The notes beneath the pieces are model-generated. The model made no database searches. It saw only the letters and a list, made by a program, of their open reading frames with translations, and was not told the DNA's origin. Position numbers and translations under genes: made by a program. Positions 10,881-22,721 of a stretch of 64,000 nucleotides of DNA are shown piece by piece. The stretch covers positions 23,807 through 87,806 of the forward strand of contig CALAGS010000139.1 in the NCBI GenBank assembly GCA_937891665.1, in the 5' to 3' direction. Source of the stretch: an uncultured Burkholderiales bacterium. GTDB taxonomy: Bacteria > Pseudomonadota > Gammaproteobacteria > Burkholderiales > Burkholderiaceae_C. Position 1 is the first letter of the stretch, and each line of letters starts with the position of its first letter.

Positions 10881-11342
10881 ATGAACAGACTTGCAGCCAT
10901 TCTCCCTGTTGAACAAGTGCTGGTTGGCGTAGATGCCACCAGCAAGAAGCGCGCTTTTGAAGAGGCGGGTTTGTTGTTTGAAAGTTTGCATGGCCTGTCC
11001 AGGGCCTTGGTCACTGACAGTTTGTTTGCCAGGGAGCGTCTGGGCTCTACGGGCTTGGGCCATGGTGTGGCCATTCCACACGGCCGCATCAAGGGCTTGA
11101 AGTCCCCTATGGCGGCAGTGTTTCAATTGGCGCAAGCCATTGGCTTCGATGCGCCCGATGAGCAAGCTGTGAAGTTGCTCATTTTCTTGTTGGTGCCCGA
11201 AGCGGCCACCCAAAAGCACTTGGAAATTTTGTCTGAAATTGCTGAATTATTGAGCAACGGCCGGACACGAGACGACATGATAAGCAGCGCAACGGCGTCA
11301 AGCTTGCACGATCTGATCGACAAGTGGTTGCCTGCCAAGTGA
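10881..11342 (+). CDS. ptsN: PTS IIA-like nitrogen regulatory protein
   Basis: GLGHGVAIPHGRIKGL phosphorylation-site motif; between hpf and hprK. Confidence 0.92.
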   Translation: MNRLAAILPVEQVLVGVDATSKKRAFEEAGLLFESLHGLSRALVTDSLFARERLGSTGLGHGVAIPHGRIKGLKSPMAAVFQLAQAIGFDAPDEQAVKLLIFLLVPEAATQKHLEILSEIAELLSNGRTRDDMISSATASSLHDLIDKWLPAK

Positions 11343-11381
11343 GAATGCTGCTCTTAAGCCCATCAACGAATCGAGGTTGAG

Positions 11382-12323
11382 ATGAAGCCTACCGCCGTCA
11401 GCGCAGATGCGCTGTTTGAAGACCACCGAGGCAAACTCAAGTGGCAGTGGATTGCGGGCTTGGGTGCCTCAGAGCGCCGATTTGATGAAGTCGCCGTGCG
11501 TGCTGCTCGCTCAGGTGCCGACTTGGTGGGCTATTTGAATTACATCCACCCTTACCGGGTTCAAATTTTGGGTGAACGCGAGGTGTCCTATTTGATGCGG
11601 GGCAGTGACGAGGATTGCTTGAGGCGTGTTTCACGCATCGTCACCTTAGAGCCCCCTGTGTTGGTCTTGGCCGACGGCCAAACCGCGCCAGAGGCCTTGC
11701 TTCGAGTGTGTGAGCGCGCTCAAATTCCCATGTTCTCGACGCCCGAGTCGTCGGCTTTTGTGATTGATGTGCTCAGGGCTTATTTGTCCAAACACTTTGC
11801 CGACCGCACCACCATGCACGGTGTGTTCATGGATATTTTGGGTTTGGGTGTCTTGATCACGGGCGAGTCAGGCCTCGGTAAGAGCGAGTTGGGCCTCGAG
11901 TTGATTTCCCGAGGCAACGGATTGGTGGCCGATGACGCCGTTGAATTATTTCGCATCAACCAAACCACCATTGAGGCCCGTTGCCCGGAGTTACTGCAAA
12001 ACTTGCTCGAGGTCCGCGGCATTGGCCTGCTCGACATTCGCGCTATTTTTGGTGAAACCGCGGTTCGTCGCAAAATGCGTTTAAAACTCATTGTTCACTT
12101 GGTGCGTCACGAGAACTTTGAGCGCGATTACGAACGCATTCCGACAGAGACGCTCACCCAAGATGTACTGGGCATTCCGGTTCGCAAAGTGGTCATTCAG
12201 GTGGTGGCTGGCCGCAACATTGCGGTGCTGGTGGAGGCTGCCGTTCGCAACACCATTTTGCAAATGCGGGGCATTGACACCTACCAAGACTTCATGGCGC
12301 GCCAACGCGCGGCCATGGACTGA
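11382..12323 (+). CDS. hprK: HPr kinase/phosphorylase
   Basis: Walker [28 protein letters not shown] and [18 protein letters not shown] signature. Confidence 0.95.
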   Translation: MKPTAVSADALFEDHRGKLKWQWIAGLGASERRFDEVAVRAARSGADLVGYLNYIHPYRVQILGEREVSYLMRGSDEDCLRRVSRIVTLEPPVLVLADGQTAPEALLRVCERAQIPMFSTPESSAFVIDVLRAYLSKHFADRTTMHGVFMDILGLGVLITGESGLGKSELGLELISRGNGLVADDAVELFRINQTTIEARCPELLQNLLEVRGIGLLDIRAIFGETAVRRKMRLKLIVHLVRHENFERDYERIPTETLTQDVLGIPVRKVVIQVVAGRNIAVLVEAAVRNTILQMRGIDTYQDFMARQRAAMD

Positions 12324-12350
12324 CTGAGCCTGAATTAAGCTGCTGATGAC

Positions 12351-12773
12351 TTAGGTTCGGTTGCGATGGGGACAGGGGTTTTGGGTGCAGTGAGCGTACA
12401 AACTAAGCGCATGGTCGGCAATCACAAAGCCCTTGGACAAGGCCACATCGTGTTGCCTTTTTTCAATCTCAGCGTCGTAAAACTCTTCCACTTTGCCGCA
12501 GTCTAGGCACACCATGTGGTCATGGTGCTGCCCCTCGTTGAGCTCGTAAACCGCCTTGCCACTTTCAAAATGGCTTCGGCTTAAAAGGCCAGCCTGTTCA
12601 AACTGGGTGAGGACCCGGTAAACCGTGGCCAAACCGATGTCGGCATTGTCATTGAGCAGATGCTTGAAAACATCCTCGGCTGTCATGTGCCTTTGCACCC
12701 CTTTTTGAAAGATTTCCAAAATCTTTTGACGAGGGATGGTGGTCTTCAGCCCGGTGCTTTTGAGTTCGTCCAT
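12351..12773 (-). CDS. fur: Ferric uptake regulator Fur
   Basis: [49 protein letters not shown]. Confidence 0.95.
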   Translation of the reverse strand: MDELKSTGLKTTIPRQKILEIFQKGVQRHMTAEDVFKHLLNDNADIGLATVYRVLTQFEQAGLLSRSHFESGKAVYELNEGQHHDHMVCLDCGKVEEFYDAEIEKRQHDVALSKGFVIADHALSLYAHCTQNPCPHRNRT

Positions 12774-12878
12774 GTGTTTACAGTTGCAAATGAATGAGAA
12801 GGGCTTTGGTCAAAGAGGCTTCGCCGAAGCCGAATGCTACCGCTACAATGAAGCCATCATATGGTCTGCCAAGCATCC

Positions 12879-13430
12879 ATGAAAAAACAAATTCTAATTT
12901 CTCTGCGCAACACGCTGTCTTTGGGCGTGGCCGTGCCTTTTTTGCTGGCCCTTTTAAGTGCATGCAGTTTGCCTCGCCTCAATGTGGCCACGGATGCCAT
13001 TTTGTACATTCCCGAGGTGGTTCAAGGCAACTTCGTCTCGCGTGAGCAAAAAGAATTCCTCAAGCCAGGCATGTCACGCATGCAGGTGCGAGAAGTTCTG
13101 GGCACGCCCTTGGTTGCCAGCGTGTTCCACGAGCAGCGCTGGGATTACGTCTTTACCATTCGACGCCAAGGTGTGCCGGCGCAAAGCTTTAGCCTGAGTG
13201 TTTGGTTCAAGGGCGATGTGCTCGATCGCGTCAGCGGTGACGAATTGCCCAGCGAAACTGAGTTCGTCACCAAATTGGTGGCCAAAAAATCCAGTACCAA
13301 AGTGCCAGTGTTAGAAGCCAAAGAAGAAGATTTGCGCAAATTCCCTGCACCCGTTCGCAAAGCCGACCCTGCCCCAGCAGCCTTGCCATTGCCCAGTTCT
13401 TACCCTCCGCTTGAACCAGCCAAGCGCTGA
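12879..13430 (+). CDS. bamE: Outer membrane protein assembly factor BamE (SmpA/OmlA lipoprotein)
   Basis: Signal peptide with lipobox [33 protein letters not shown]; divergent from fur. Confidence 0.92.
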   Translation: MKKQILISLRNTLSLGVAVPFLLALLSACSLPRLNVATDAILYIPEVVQGNFVSREQKEFLKPGMSRMQVREVLGTPLVASVFHEQRWDYVFTIRRQGVPAQSFSLSVWFKGDVLDRVSGDELPSETEFVTKLVAKKSSTKVPVLEAKEEDLRKFPAPVRKADPAPAALPLPSSYPPLEPAKR

Positions 13431-14272
13431 TGAATCACATGACACAAGTCGCTTCTTCACATCCGGTGCCCTTGCATGCTGTGGCCGTTGCAGGCGCATC
13501 TGGCCGCATGGGCCACATGCTCATTGAGGCCATTGCCAATGCCCCAGATTGCCGCCTCACGGGCGCGCTCGATTTGGCCAGCAGCACGGCCGTCGGTACC
13601 GATGCTGGCGCTGCCATGGGCAAAACCAGTGGCGTCTTGGTCACCGGCGACCTCAAGTTGGGCTTGCAAAATTCCCAATTCCTGATTGACTTCACTCGGC
13701 CTGAAGGCAGCTTGGCGCACTTGAAAGTTTGCCAAGCCTTGGGCGTTAAGGCGGTCATCGGCACCACGGGTTTTTCCGATGCCGAGAAAAACGAAATCAA
13801 AGCCATCGCCAAAGACGTGGCCATTGTCATGGCACCCAACATGAGCGTGGGCGTCAATGTCACGCTCAAATTGCTTGAAATGGCTGCCAAAGCGCTGGCC
13901 ACGGGTTACGACATTGAAATCATTGAGGCCCATCACCGCCACAAGGTAGACGCGCCATCGGGTACCGCTCTCAAAATGGGCGAAGTCATCGCCGATGCAT
14001 TGGGCCGCGACCTGAAAGACTGCGCCGTTTATGCCCGCGAGGGCGTCACGGGCGAGCGTGACCCTTCCAGCATTGGCTTTGCCACCATCCGCGGCGGCGA
14101 CATTGTGGGCGACCACACCGTCTTGTTTGCGGGTACCGGCGAACGCATCGAAGTCACGCACAAGTCTTCAAGCCGGGCGACCTATGCGCAAGGCAGTTTG
14201 CGAGCGGTCCGATTTTTAGCGGACCAAAAAACGGGTCTCTTCGACATGTTCGATGTGCTGTCCTTGAGATAA
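13430..14272 (+). CDS. dapB: 4-hydroxy-tetrahydrodipicolinate reductase
   Basis: [37 protein letters not shown]. Confidence 0.95.
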   Translation: MNHMTQVASSHPVPLHAVAVAGASGRMGHMLIEAIANAPDCRLTGALDLASSTAVGTDAGAAMGKTSGVLVTGDLKLGLQNSQFLIDFTRPEGSLAHLKVCQALGVKAVIGTTGFSDAEKNEIKAIAKDVAIVMAPNMSVGVNVTLKLLEMAAKALATGYDIEIIEAHHRHKVDAPSGTALKMGEVIADALGRDLKDCAVYAREGVTGERDPSSIGFATIRGGDIVGDHTVLFAGTGERIEVTHKSSSRATYAQGSLRAVRFLADQKTGLFDMFDVLSLR

Positions 14273-14283
14273 AGCCACGGCCC

Positions 14284-14928
14284 ATGAATTTATTGACCTT
14301 TTGGGCAGAAGCTGACTGGGTCACCCGCTTTGTGGCAGTGGCTCTTCTGGCCATGTCGGTTAGTACTTGGGTGGTCATTTTTTGGAAACTTAACTTGCTG
14401 CGCCGCGTGAAGCTAGACGTGCCCCAAAGCACGGCCGCTTTTTGGCAAGCCGCCCAATTCGATGAGGCCCATGCCCGCGTTGCACAATTCGACCGCGATC
14501 AATCTGTCACCCCACTTTTAGAGGCCACCTTGTTGCCCTTGGGCGGCACTTTGGCGGCCGCAGGTGAGCGTGAACATCAACTCACCCGTGTCCTTCGCGA
14601 CAGTTTGCAAGCCACGGTCAACCGGCTGCAATGGGGCCAATTGTTGTTGGCCACGGTAGGTGCAATTTCACCCTTTGTCGGCTTGCTAGGCACAGTGTGG
14701 GGCATTTTCAATGCCCTGAGCGGTATGGCTGAGGTGGGCCAAATTACCCTCGACCGAGTGGCCGGCCCCGTAGGCGAAGCTTTGGTCATGACGGCTGCAG
14801 GCTTGGCGGTGGCCATTCCTGCGGTTTTGGCCTACAACGTGTTGGGCCGCACGGTGGCGCAAATTGAAATTGAGCTAGAGGGTTTTGCACAAGACCTGAT
14901 GAACTTGCTCACCGGTCGACACAACTAA
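14284..14928 (+). CDS. MotA/TolQ/ExbB proton-channel family protein
   Basis: TVGAISPFVGLLGTVWGIFNALSGMAEVGQITLDRVAGPVGEALVMTAAGLAVAIPAVLAYN. Confidence 0.9.
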   Translation: MNLLTFWAEADWVTRFVAVALLAMSVSTWVVIFWKLNLLRRVKLDVPQSTAAFWQAAQFDEAHARVAQFDRDQSVTPLLEATLLPLGGTLAAAGEREHQLTRVLRDSLQATVNRLQWGQLLLATVGAISPFVGLLGTVWGIFNALSGMAEVGQITLDRVAGPVGEALVMTAAGLAVAIPAVLAYNVLGRTVAQIEIELEGFAQDLMNLLTGRHN

Positions 14929-14947
14929 CAGGCCAGAAGGCAAAGCC

Positions 14948-15412
14948 ATGGCATTTGGTCGATTCCCTCGCGCAGCGCATGCCAAGCCCTTCAGTGACAT
15001 CAACGTCACGCCTTTGGTAGACGTGATGCTCGTGTTGTTGGTCATTTTCATTCTCACGGCACCCCTGCTAACCAGCGCTATTCGTCTTGACTTGCCTCAA
15101 TCCAAAGCCGCGCAAGCGGGGGAGGCGCCCGACGCGCTCAGTCTCAGTCTGAAAGCCTCTGGCGAACTTTTCATCAATGACAAGCCTGTCACGCTGGCGG
15201 CCTTGCCAACTGAACTTCAGAAATTGGCAAATCAAAAGCCCAACTTGGAAGTTCAGCTTCGGGTAGATCAGGCCGTGCCTTATGGTCAAGTGCTTGAACT
15301 CATGGGCCTGGCTCAGCAGGCAGGCTTAAGCCGGATAGGCTTTGTGACGGCACCTGGAACGGATGCCCAAAGTGACGGTCAAAGGGACACTCAAAAGCCT
15401 GCCACGCCCTGA
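14948..15412 (+). CDS. ExbD/TolR family protein
   Basis: DINVTPLVDVMLVLLVIFILTAPL; directly downstream of the ExbB/TolQ gene. Confidence 0.9.
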   Translation: MAFGRFPRAAHAKPFSDINVTPLVDVMLVLLVIFILTAPLLTSAIRLDLPQSKAAQAGEAPDALSLSLKASGELFINDKPVTLAALPTELQKLANQKPNLEVQLRVDQAVPYGQVLELMGLAQQAGLSRIGFVTAPGTDAQSDGQRDTQKPATP

Positions 15413-15505
15413 TCTTTTGCAATGCAGGCGCCCTTTGCGGACCAATCAGAGCTCAGGGCATCGTGTAGAGGAATTTCACCTCGCCAAACACCTACAATTT
15501 GCACC

Positions 15506-18178
15506 ATGCAAGACAAGTACAACCACCTCGAAGTTGAGCCCGCAGCGCAAAGCCTGTGGAACGCTCGCGATGCCTACCGCGTCACCGAAGACGCCAGCAA
15601 AAAGAAGTTTTACGCCTGCTCCATGCTGCCCTACCCCAGTGGCAAGCTGCACATGGGCCACGTGCGCAACTACACCATCAACGACATGCTCACGCGCTAT
15701 TTGCGCATGAACGGCTACAACGTGCTCATGCCCATGGGTTGGGATGCGTTTGGTTTGCCCGCCGAAAACGCCGCACTTAAAAACGGTGTGCCGCCTGCCA
15801 AGTGGACCTACGAAAACATCGCTTACATGAAGAAGCAGATGCAGGCCATGGGCTTGGCCATCGACTGGAGCCGCGAAGTAGCAACGTGTGACGCCAGCTA
15901 CTACAAGTGGAACCAGTGGTTGTTTTTGAAGATGCTCGAGAAGGGCGTGGCCTATCGCAAAACACAGGTCGTCAATTGGGACCCGGTTGACCAAACTGTT
16001 TTGGCCAACGAACAAGTGATCGACGGCAAAGGCTGGCGCACGGGTGCGGTGGTTGAGAAGCGTGAGATCCCAGGCTATTACCTGAAGATTACCGATTACG
16101 CCGAAGAGTTGCTCGACTTTGTGACCGGCGACAAGTTGCCCGGCTGGCCCGAGCGCGTGAAGCTCATGCAAGAAAACTGGATTGGAAAATCCACGGGTGT
16201 GCGCTTTGCGTTTCCGCACGACATTCGAGGTGCAGACGGACAGCTCATTCAAGACGGCAAGATGTATGTGTTCACCACACGGCCTGACACCATCATGGGC
16301 GTCACCTTTTGTGCGGTGGCAGCCGAGCACCCCTTGGCGGCACATGCAGCACTCACACAACCAGCATTGGCCACGTTCATCGAGACATGCCAAAAAGGCG
16401 GTACCACCGAAGCCGAATTGGCCGTCAAAGAAAAAGAGGGCATGCCCACGGGCTTGTTCGTTTCGCACCCGCTCACAGGCAAACCTGTTGAAGTGTGGGT
16501 GGGCAACTATGTGCTCATGAGCTACGGCGATGGCGCCGTCATGGGGGTGCCTGCCCATGACGAGCGCGATTTTGAATTCGCTTTGAAATACAAGCTCCCC
16601 ATTCAGCAAGTGGTGGCCGCCAAAGGTGTGGCCTTCAGCCATACCGAATGGCACGACGGCTTTGGCGACAAGGCCAATGGCGTGTTGGTCAACTCTGGCC
16701 AATACGACGGTCTGAATTTCAAAGACGCTCTAGAAGCCGTGGCCACCGACTTGGCTGCCAAAGGTTTGGGCGAGAAAAAAACCACTTGGCGTCTGCGTGA
16801 CTGGGGTGTCAGCCGTCAGCGCTACTGGGGCACCCCCATCCCCATCATTCATTGCGATGAACACGGTGCGGTGCCCGTGCCTGAAAAAGATTTGCCGGTG
16901 GTTTTGCCGCTAGATTGCATTCCCGATGGATCGGGCAATCCGCTGAACAAACACGAAGGCTTTCATGCTGGGGTGGTGTGTCCTGTATGTGGCAAACCAT
17001 CGCGCCGCGAAACCGACACCATGGACACCTTTGTCGATTCGTCTTGGTACTTCATGCGCTATTGTGACCCCAAGAACACCGAGCACATGGTGGCCGAGGG
17101 CGCAGACTATTGGATGCCCATGGACCAGTACATTGGCGGCATTGAGCACGCCATTTTGCACTTGCTCTATGCGCGCTTCTGGACCAAAGTGATGCGTGAT
17201 TTGGGCCTGGTGAAAGTGGACGAACCCTTCACCAAATTGCTCACGCAAGGCATGGTGCTGAACCACATTTACTCGCGTCGCACCGACAAAGGTGGCAAGG
17301 ATTATTTCTGGCCACAAGATGTTGAGAATGTCTTGGCCGAAGACGGCAAAGTCATTGGTGCGCGTTTGAAAAAGGCCGTCGGTCAATTGCCAGAGGGCAC
17401 CGCCATTGACTACGAAGGCGTGGGCACCATGTCCAAGTCCAAAAACAATGGCGTCGACCCACAAGACCTGATTGAAAAATACGGCGCCGACACTGCGCGC
17501 CTGTACACCATGTTTACCGCACCGCCCGAAGCCACCTTGGAGTGGAACGATGCGGCCGTGGAAGGCAGCTACCGTTTTGTGCGCCGTGTTTGGAACTACG
17601 CAGTCAAAGTAGAAAGTGCTTTGAAAGTGGGCTTGGGCGTCGACCGTTCGCAGCCTCTCACCTTCAGTGCCAATGCCAAAAAGCTGCGCCTCGAAATTCA
17701 CTCGGTATTGCGCCAAGCCAATTACGACTACGAACGCATGCAATACAACACCGTGGTGTCTGCGCTTATGAAGATGCTCAACACGCTGGAAGATTCTCCG
17801 CTCGCTGCCTCCAAAGATGTCAACGACAACGCTGCTCTGGCTGAGTGCTATTCCATTTTGTTGCGCGTCATGTACCCCGCTTGCCCGCACTTGGCCTTCC
17901 AGTTGTGGAACGAGTTGGGCTACGGCGCAAGCCAAGGCGATTTGCTCGATGTGGCATGGCCGACCGTGGACGAAACCGCATTGCAGCGCGACGAGATTGA
18001 ACTCATGCTGCAAATCAACGGCAAGTTGCGTGGCGCGCTCACCGTGCCCGCCAACGCCGACAAGGCAAGCATTGAACAGGCGGCTGCAGCGCACGAGCAA
18101 GTGATCAAGCAAGCGGCTGGCGCGGCGCCCAAGAAGATCATTGTGGTGCCTGGCCGTTTGGTCAATGTGGTGCTGTAA
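15506..18178 (+). CDS. leuS: Leucyl-tRNA synthetase
   Basis: [17 protein letters not shown] (HIGH) and [11 protein letters not shown] (KMSKS); ATG at 15506 ([11 protein letters not shown]). Confidence 0.97.
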   Translation: MQDKYNHLEVEPAAQSLWNARDAYRVTEDASKKKFYACSMLPYPSGKLHMGHVRNYTINDMLTRYLRMNGYNVLMPMGWDAFGLPAENAALKNGVPPAKWTYENIAYMKKQMQAMGLAIDWSREVATCDASYYKWNQWLFLKMLEKGVAYRKTQVVNWDPVDQTVLANEQVIDGKGWRTGAVVEKREIPGYYLKITDYAEELLDFVTGDKLPGWPERVKLMQENWIGKSTGVRFAFPHDIRGADGQLIQDGKMYVFTTRPDTIMGVTFCAVAAEHPLAAHAALTQPALATFIETCQKGGTTEAELAVKEKEGMPTGLFVSHPLTGKPVEVWVGNYVLMSYGDGAVMGVPAHDERDFEFALKYKLPIQQVVAAKGVAFSHTEWHDGFGDKANGVLVNSGQYDGLNFKDALEAVATDLAAKGLGEKKTTWRLRDWGVSRQRYWGTPIPIIHCDEHGAVPVPEKDLPVVLPLDCIPDGSGNPLNKHEGFHAGVVCPVCGKPSRRETDTMDTFVDSSWYFMRYCDPKNTEHMVAEGADYWMPMDQYIGGIEHAILHLLYARFWTKVMRDLGLVKVDEPFTKLLTQGMVLNHIYSRRTDKGGKDYFWPQDVENVLAEDGKVIGARLKKAVGQLPEGTAIDYEGVGTMSKSKNNGVDPQDLIEKYGADTARLYTMFTAPPEATLEWNDAAVEGSYRFVRRVWNYAVKVESALKVGLGVDRSQPLTFSANAKKLRLEIHSVLRQANYDYERMQYNTVVSALMKMLNTLEDSPLAASKDVNDNAALAECYSILLRVMYPACPHLAFQLWNELGYGASQGDLLDVAWPTVDETALQRDEIELMLQINGKLRGALTVPANADKASIEQAAAAHEQVIKQAAGAAPKKIIVVPGRLVNVVL

Positions 18179-18232
18179 CAAGATCGCTTTGAACGACAGC
18201 ACCCACAATTACAGCGACTGCACGCACACCCC

Positions 18233-18790
18233 ATGAACGTTTCTCCACAGTTGCTGAACCGCCGTCAATCGCTGCAAGCCTTGGGGCGTAACTTGGCTGG
18301 CGGCGCGATCTTGAGCGGCCTCGCGGCAACTGGTTTGTCGGGTTGTGGTTTTCAATTGCGTCAAAGCGCTGACTTGCCATTCAAATCTTTGTTTTTGATC
18401 TTGCCTCGGCAATCGGCCTTGGGCACAGACTTGCGGCGCAATTTAGCCAGTCAAGCCAACTTGAAAGTTTTCACTGAAGGCCCTGACATGGCCAATTCTG
18501 AAGTGGTGTTGGATGTCATGTCTGAAGTGCGCGAACGCGTGGTGGTAGGGTTGAACGCATCCGGCCAAGTGCGTGAATTGCAACTGCGCTTGAAAGTGAA
18601 GTTTCGTTTGCGCACGCCGCAAGGCCTGAGCCTCATTCCAGAAGTTGAGTTGCAGCAGCAGCGCGATCTGAGCTTTTTAGAGTCTGCAGCGCTTTCCAAA
18701 GAAATTGAAGAAACCATGATGTACCGAGACATGCAGATCGACATCGTGCAACAAATTTTGCGCCGTTTGGCTTCTATCAAATCTCTTTAA
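18233..18790 (+). CDS. lptE: LPS-assembly lipoprotein LptE
   Basis: TGLSGCGFQLRQSADLPFKSLFL; between leuS and holA. Confidence 0.9.
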   Translation: MNVSPQLLNRRQSLQALGRNLAGGAILSGLAATGLSGCGFQLRQSADLPFKSLFLILPRQSALGTDLRRNLASQANLKVFTEGPDMANSEVVLDVMSEVRERVVVGLNASGQVRELQLRLKVKFRLRTPQGLSLIPEVELQQQRDLSFLESAALSKEIEETMMYRDMQIDIVQQILRRLASIKSL

Positions 18791-18816
18791 AGCCAGCGCA
18801 AAGGTTCTCCTTCTTT

Positions 18817-19872
18817 ATGCAATTGGCCCTGCCTCAGCTTCAAGCACATCTGCAAAAAGGCTTGCGAAGTCTTTATACCTTGCACGGTGATGAAGCTTTG
18901 TTGGTGCAAGAAGCGGCAGATGCCATTCGCGCAGCAGCGCGACAACAGGGCTATACCGAACGCAGCGTGCATGTGGTGTCGGGCGCTCACTTTGATTGGA
19001 GCGAAGTTCTGGCAGCGGGTGGCTCCATGAGTCTTTTTGCCGAGCGACAAATTCTAGAAATTCGCGTGCCGACAGGGAAGCCCGGCAAAGAGGGCAGCCC
19101 CATGATTCAGCAACTGGCTCAGAGCGCAGAAGGCAACGACAGCACCTTGACGCTGTTTATTTTGCCGCGCTTAGACAGCGCCACCAAAAAGGGTGCATGG
19201 TTTGGAGCCTTGGAACAATTTGGGGTTTCTTTGCAAATTGACTCTTTAGAAAGAGCCCAATTGCCGCAGTGGATTGCACAGCGATTGAAGTTGCAAAATC
19301 AAAGCGTTGCATCTGGACAAGATGGCCAAAACTGTTTGCAATTTTTCGCAGATCGCGTGGAAGGCAATTTGCTGGCGGCCCACCAAGAGATTCAAAAACT
19401 GAGTTTGTTGTACCCCGCCGGTGAACTGACACATGCGCAAGTTGAAAGTGCTGTCATGAATGTGGCGCGCTACGATGTTTTTAAATTGTCGGAAGCGGTG
19501 TTGGCGGGCCAAGTAGCCCGCGTGCAACGCATGCTAGATGGTTTGCAAGCTGAGGGTGAGGCGGCTGTTTTAGTGCACTACACACTGGCAGAAGACATTC
19601 GCGCTTTGAAACGGGTCAAGGATGCCATGGCAGAAGGGCGACCCTTGCCTATGGCTTTGCGCGAGCAACGAATTTGGGGTGTGCGTGAAAAACTCTTTGA
19701 GCGCGTGCTGCCTAAATTGTCAACGGCTCGCTTGGCGCAGTTGCTGAAAAACGCCCATCAAGTGGACGGCATTGTGAAAGGCTTGAAAGTCGCCGATTGG
19801 CCCGCCGACCCCTGGCAGGCCTTGCAGCGATTGGCTTTGAGAGTTTCTAGCGCTTGTGCGTTCAAAGCTTAG
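18817..19872 (+). CDS. holA: DNA polymerase III subunit delta
   Basis: LYTLHGDEALLVQEAADAIRAAARQQG; holA follows leuS-lptE. Confidence 0.93.
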   Translation: MQLALPQLQAHLQKGLRSLYTLHGDEALLVQEAADAIRAAARQQGYTERSVHVVSGAHFDWSEVLAAGGSMSLFAERQILEIRVPTGKPGKEGSPMIQQLAQSAEGNDSTLTLFILPRLDSATKKGAWFGALEQFGVSLQIDSLERAQLPQWIAQRLKLQNQSVASGQDGQNCLQFFADRVEGNLLAAHQEIQKLSLLYPAGELTHAQVESAVMNVARYDVFKLSEAVLAGQVARVQRMLDGLQAEGEAAVLVHYTLAEDIRALKRVKDAMAEGRPLPMALREQRIWGVREKLFERVLPKLSTARLAQLLKNAHQVDGIVKGLKVADWPADPWQALQRLALRVSSACAFKA

Positions 19873-19985
19873 GCCAGCCTAGGCAACTCAGCTCAAAAGA
19901 GTCCGAGGACTGTTTGGGACTGCCTGAAGTTGAGAAATGAGAAGGCCAATTCCCCGTTTGAGCCTAAGAGTGCGAAAATAGCGCC

Positions 19986-21275
19986 ATGAACGCAAATTCG
20001 CAAACAACTTTGCAGACCCCCATGCAAATTTTGGGGCAGCAGGCCAAAGTGGCCTCAGCCGCTATGGCCAAGGCATCGACTGCCACCAAAAACAGTGCTT
20101 TGAAACGCCTTGCTGCTTTGCTGCGCGAAAACACCGAAGCACTCCAAATCGACAACGCCAAAGACTTGGCGCGGGCTCAGGCTGCAGGCCTGGCCGCGCC
20201 CATGGTCGACCGCTTGCGTCTCACGCCCCAAATACTGGCCACCTGTGCTGAAGGTTGTGAACAATTGGCGGCTATGCCCGATGTCATTGGTGAAATCTTG
20301 GGTATGAAACAACAACCCAGCGGCATCCGCGTGGGTCAAATGCGCGTTCCGTTAGGGGTGTTTGGCATGATTTTCGAAAGCCGACCCAATGTCACCATTG
20401 AAGCGGCCAGCTTGTCGATCAAAAGTGGCAACGCCTGCATTTTGCGGGGTGGCTCGGAAGCCATCGACTCCAACAAGGCCTTGGCATTGTTGGTTCAACA
20501 AGCCTTGCAACAGTCGGGTTTGCCTGAGCACGCCGTGCAGTTGGTGCAAACCACCGACCGCGAGGCGGTGGGCCAACTCATTGCCATGCCCGAGTATGTC
20601 GATGTCATCATCCCGCGCGGTGGCAAGGGCCTCATTGAGCGCATCAGCCGCGAGGCCAAAGTGCCTGTCATCAAACACTTAGATGGCAACTGCCACACCT
20701 ACGTTGACGACCCCTGTGATGTGGCCATGGCCGTGAAAGTCGCGGACAACGCAAAAACTCAAAAATACAGCCCCTGCAATGCCAGCGAAGGCTTGTTGGT
20801 GGCGCAGGGCGTGGCCGCAGAATTTTTGCCACTCATTGGCAAGATTTACGCAGAAAAAGGCGTTGAAATGCGTTGCTGCCCCAAGGCCAAAGTTATTTTG
20901 TCGCAGGTGGCCGGTGCCCAGTTACTGGATGCCACCGAGCAAGATTGGTTTGAAGAATATTTGGCACCCATCATCAGCATCAAAGTGGTGGCGGGCTTGG
21001 ACCAAGCCATTGCCCACATCAACCATTACTCAAGCCATCACACCGATGCCATTCTCACGCGCAACCACATGCATGCACAACGCTTCTTGCGCGAGGTCGA
21101 TTCGGCCAGCGTGATGGTCAATGCCAGTACCCGATTTGCAGATGGTTTTGAATTTGGTTTGGGTGCAGAAATTGGCATATCGACCGATAAGTTTCATGCC
21201 CGTGGTCCCGTCGGTATTGAAGGACTCACTTCGCTCAAGTACGTGGTACTGGGTGACGGTGAAGTTAGAAGTTAA
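19986..21275 (+). CDS. proA: Glutamate-5-semialdehyde dehydrogenase
   Basis: [62 protein letters not shown]. Confidence 0.96.
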   Translation: MNANSQTTLQTPMQILGQQAKVASAAMAKASTATKNSALKRLAALLRENTEALQIDNAKDLARAQAAGLAAPMVDRLRLTPQILATCAEGCEQLAAMPDVIGEILGMKQQPSGIRVGQMRVPLGVFGMIFESRPNVTIEAASLSIKSGNACILRGGSEAIDSNKALALLVQQALQQSGLPEHAVQLVQTTDREAVGQLIAMPEYVDVIIPRGGKGLIERISREAKVPVIKHLDGNCHTYVDDPCDVAMAVKVADNAKTQKYSPCNASEGLLVAQGVAAEFLPLIGKIYAEKGVEMRCCPKAKVILSQVAGAQLLDATEQDWFEEYLAPIISIKVVAGLDQAIAHINHYSSHHTDAILTRNHMHAQRFLREVDSASVMVNASTRFADGFEFGLGAEIGISTDKFHARGPVGIEGLTSLKYVVLGDGEVRS

Positions 21276-21291
21276 AAAGTAAAAGGCTCCT

Positions 21292-22587
21292 ATGGTTCCG
21301 CATTTAGTCACCGCCTTGAATGGCCCCATCAACGAACTTGAACAACGGGTTCTTGATTCCATGCCCGCCATCGAACGCTGGTTCAGACTGGAGTGGATGG
21401 AGCACACGCCCCCCATTTACACCTCGGTGGACATTCGCAATGCGGGTTTCAAGTTGGCCCCCGTTGACACCAATTTGTTTCCTGGTGGCTGGAACAATTT
21501 GTCCACAGAGATGTTGCCATTGGCGGTGCAAGCGGCACAAGCGGCCATTGAAAAAATTTGTCCCGAAGCCAAGAACCTGCTCATCATTCCTGAGAACCAC
21601 ACACGCAACACCTTTTATTTGAGCAATGTGGTTCAGTTGCAGCGCATCTTTCACATGGCGGGTCTCAATGTGCGCATTGGCTCGATCAATCCAGAAATCA
21701 AAGAAGCCACACTCATTGAATTACCGGGAGGCGAGCAAGTCACCTTAGAGCCTGTCATTCGCACCAAGCACCGGCTCGGTTTGAAAGACTTTGACCCCTG
21801 CACCATTTTGCTGAACAACGATTTGTCGGCTGGCGCGCCTGGTATTTTGGAAGAGTTGCATGAGCAGCACTTGTTGCCGCCTTTGCACGCGGGTTGGAGT
21901 GTGCGCCGAAAAACCGTGCATTTCCAAAGCTACGAAGAAGTGGCCAAACGTTTTGGCAAGTTGTTAGGCATTGACCCCTGGCTCATCAACCCCATGTTCA
22001 GCCAATGCGGCGATGTTAATTTTGCAGAGGGTTTGGGCATTGAAGCACTGCGCAGCAATGTCGATGGGCTCTTGACCAAAATCAAGCGCAAGTACAAAGA
22101 GTACGGCATCAACGAAAAGCCGTTTGTGGTTGTCAAAGCCGACAACGGCACCTACGGCATGGGCATCATGACGGTGCGCGATGTGTCCGACCTTGATCAA
22201 CTGAACCGCAAAACACGCAACAAAATGAGCGTGATCAAAGACGGCCAAGTGGTCAGCGACGTCATCATTCAAGAGGGTGTCCTCACCAATGAACGCATGA
22301 ACGACGCGGTAGCCGAACCCGTGGTTTACATGATGGACCGTTATGTGGTGGGCGGGTTCTACCGAGTGCACGCAGAGCGCGGTGTCGACGAAAACTTGAA
22401 TGCCCCTGGCGCTAGTTTTGTACCTTTGGCGTTTGCCGAAACACCGCACCTGCCGCAGCCTGGCATGAAGCCTGGGGCCAGCGTGCCCAACCGCTTCTAC
22501 ATGTACGGCGTGATTGGCCGTTTGGCCATGCTGGCGGCCAGTTACGAGCTGGAATCGACCGACCCTGAAGCTGAGGTTTACGACTAA
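21292..22587 (+). CDS. gshA: Glutamate--cysteine ligase (proteobacterial GshA subtype)
   Basis: INPMFSQCGDVNFAEGLGIEALR; FVVVKADNGTYGMGIMTV. Confidence 0.85.
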   Translation: MVPHLVTALNGPINELEQRVLDSMPAIERWFRLEWMEHTPPIYTSVDIRNAGFKLAPVDTNLFPGGWNNLSTEMLPLAVQAAQAAIEKICPEAKNLLIIPENHTRNTFYLSNVVQLQRIFHMAGLNVRIGSINPEIKEATLIELPGGEQVTLEPVIRTKHRLGLKDFDPCTILLNNDLSAGAPGILEELHEQHLLPPLHAGWSVRRKTVHFQSYEEVAKRFGKLLGIDPWLINPMFSQCGDVNFAEGLGIEALRSNVDGLLTKIKRKYKEYGINEKPFVVVKADNGTYGMGIMTVRDVSDLDQLNRKTRNKMSVIKDGQVVSDVIIQEGVLTNERMNDAVAEPVVYMMDRYVVGGFYRVHAERGVDENLNAPGASFVPLAFAETPHLPQPGMKPGASVPNRFYMYGVIGRLAMLAASYELESTDPEAEVYD

Positions 22588-22721
22588 AGCATTCAGAAGG
22601 TGGTGCCAGTTGCTGCAGTGCAACATTTCCAGGCAGTGCTCTCGTTTAGACGCCAGTCTCCATGGTCAAGATCTGAAAAGAGGCGCAGAATCGCCTTCAT
22701 TCTGAACAAGAGCCTAACCGC

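Noticed and set aside
15476-18208. Long antisense ORFs (408 and 432 aa) opposite leuS
   Set aside because: They mirror the codon-biased leuS gene, have no recognisable motifs and are rich in His/Val/Gly as expected for antisense frames.
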